Origin: Aquisalimonas sp.
GTDB lineage: Bacteria > Pseudomonadota > Gammaproteobacteria > Nitrococcales > Aquisalimonadaceae
Direction of reading: 5' to 3'
DNA: 6,843 nt
NCBI GenBank assembly: GCA_007133445.1
Contig: SLMR01000193.1
Span: 1-6,843, forward strand
The notes beneath the pieces are model-generated. The model did no database searches. It had not been told where the DNA came from and saw only the letters and a list, made by a program, of their open reading frames with translations. Numbering within the stretch: the first letter of the stretch is position 1; every line of letters starts with the position of its first letter. A program made the position numbers and the translations under genes. Below, one piece after another: positions 6,108 through 6,843 of the stretch.

Positions 6108-6114
6108 CGTCCCT
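6108..6114 (-). promoter_or_regulatory. ribosome binding site of gspG
   Basis: AGGGACG on the minus strand, four bases before the gspG ATG, inside the 33-bp gspF-gspG gap. The same seven bases at the same distance precede gspL (3079-3073). It fixes the gspG start at 6103. Confidence 0.6.
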
Positions 6115-6136
6115 CGTCACGTTGTTGCCCGCCATG

Positions 6137-6843
6137 TCAGCTGACGAGCTGATTCAATTCAAAAATGGGCAGCAGGATGGCCGCCACGATCACCAGCACG
6201 ATGGTCCCCATGGTCACGATCATGGCCGGCTCGAAAATGGCCAGGGCCGTGTCGATGAGGCTCTGGACCTCGCGCTCCTGGTTCAGAGCGCCGCGCTCCA
6301 GCATGGACTCCAGCCGTCCGCTGTTTTCGCCGCTGGCGATCAGGTGCATCAGCATGGGCGGGAATTGCCCGCTCTGCTCCAGCGCCTTGCTGATGCCGGA
6401 CCCCTCCCGCACCCGCGTGGCCGCCTCGGTGACCGCCGCACGCATGGGCAGGTTGGACATCACCTGGGCGGAGATACGCATGGCCTCCAGTACCGGCACG
6501 CCGCTGCCGGCGAGGATGCTGAACGTGCGCGCAAAGCGGGCGGCGTTCACGCCGCGGGTGACGCGGCTGATCACCGGCAGGCGCAGAGCCAGGGCGTGCA
6601 CCCGGTAGCGGAACGCCTCCCGGCGCATGCCGTAGCCGAAGCCGAACACCGCCAGTGCGATGGCGAGCAGCAGCCAGATGCCGTGATCCCGGAGGAAGTC
6701 GCTGAAGGCAATCAGCGCCACGGTGAGCGCCGGCAGCCCCTGGCCGATGTCGGCGAACACCTCCGTGACCTGCGGCACCACGTAGGTGAGCAGCAACACC
6801 ACCACCGCGATGGCGATTACCGTGAGTACCACCGGATAGACCA
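6137..6843 (-). CDS. gspF: type II secretion system protein F (GspF), N-terminal part outside window
   Basis: Polytopic inner-membrane protein at the centre of the secretion platform, which works with the ATPase GspE. Only the last 234 complete residues are visible, of about 400 in the family; the frame stays open to the right edge (VYPVVLTVIA at the first visible residues). Membrane segments lie at about visible residues 4-24, 54-72 and 202-226. The second cytoplasmic GspF domain lies between the last two. It has LPVISRVTRGVNAARFARTF (88-107), ILAGSGVPVLEAMRIS (109-124), the conserved IASGENSGRLESML (168-181) and NQEREVQSLIDTALAIFEPAMIV (187-209). It ends with AILLPIFELNQLV, the usual GspF C-terminus. 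The Lys common in the VVPKV motif is Gln24. The stop at 6137-6139 is 33 bp from gspG. GspE would be expected just upstream, beyond the window. Confidence 0.95.
   Translation of the reverse strand, partial: VYPVVLTVIAIAVVVLLLTYVVPQVTEVFADIGQGLPALTVALIAFSDFLRDHGIWLLLAIALAVFGFGYGMRREAFRYRVHALALRLPVISRVTRGVNAARFARTFSILAGSGVPVLEAMRISAQVMSNLPMRAAVTEAATRVREGSGISKALEQSGQFPPMLMHLIASGENSGRLESMLERGALNQEREVQSLIDTALAIFEPAMIVTMGTIVLVIVAAILLPIFELNQLVS

Noticed and set aside
3136..6843. Type IV pilus cluster instead of T2SS
   Set aside because: The G-H-I-J-K-L-M-N order, the GspK lacking Glu5, the GspL actin-like and periplasmic domains, and the GspG YTYGPDG segment are T2SS features; pilM/N/O/P-type proteins are absent.

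Overview
The window is one stretch of a high-GC gammaproteobacterial chromosome with every recognisable gene on the minus strand, so it reads from right to left. It holds most of a type II secretion system (T2SS) operon in the order gspF (3' part), gspG, gspH, gspI, gspJ, gspK, gspL, gspM, gspN. After an 89-bp gap comes the first ~164 codons of nudE, a Nudix hydrolase that runs off the left edge. No RNA gene, mobile element, CRISPR array or long repeat was seen. I did not find a previously undescribed system: this is a recognisable general secretion pathway cluster, and the interest lies in details of its proteins and junctions.

Layout. gspF (right edge to 6137) encodes the inner-membrane platform protein. 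After a 33-bp gap with a good ribosome binding site come the five pseudopilin genes: gspG (major pseudopilin, 5657-6103), gspH (5113-5652), gspI (4706-5116), gspJ (4074-4709) and gspK (3136-4077). A 67-bp, partly AT-rich spacer separates gspK from the platform genes gspL (1860-3068), gspM (1375-1863) and gspN (584-1378). The H/I, I/J, J/K, L/M and M/N junctions all share a four-base ATGA start/stop overlap, so those genes are very probably translationally coupled. The only gaps are F/G, G/H (4 bp with the start chosen here), K/L and N/nudE.

How they work together. GspE (ATPase, expected upstream of gspF and outside the window) would act on the GspF/GspL/GspM platform to assemble GspG subunits into a periplasmic pseudopilus capped by GspI-GspJ-GspK and GspH, which moves folded substrates through the outer-membrane secretin GspD. 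Neither gspD nor gspC is in this window. The prepilin peptidase that would process all five pseudopilins is also not here.

Organism. The genes are GC-rich. The nine Gsp products carry many Asp/Glu residues and, by my hand count, only about 8 lysines in about 2049 visible residues. Together with the NudE type and the gsp order, this suggests a halophilic or haloalkaliphilic gammaproteobacterium, for instance in or near the Ectothiorhodospiraceae. That assignment is inference.
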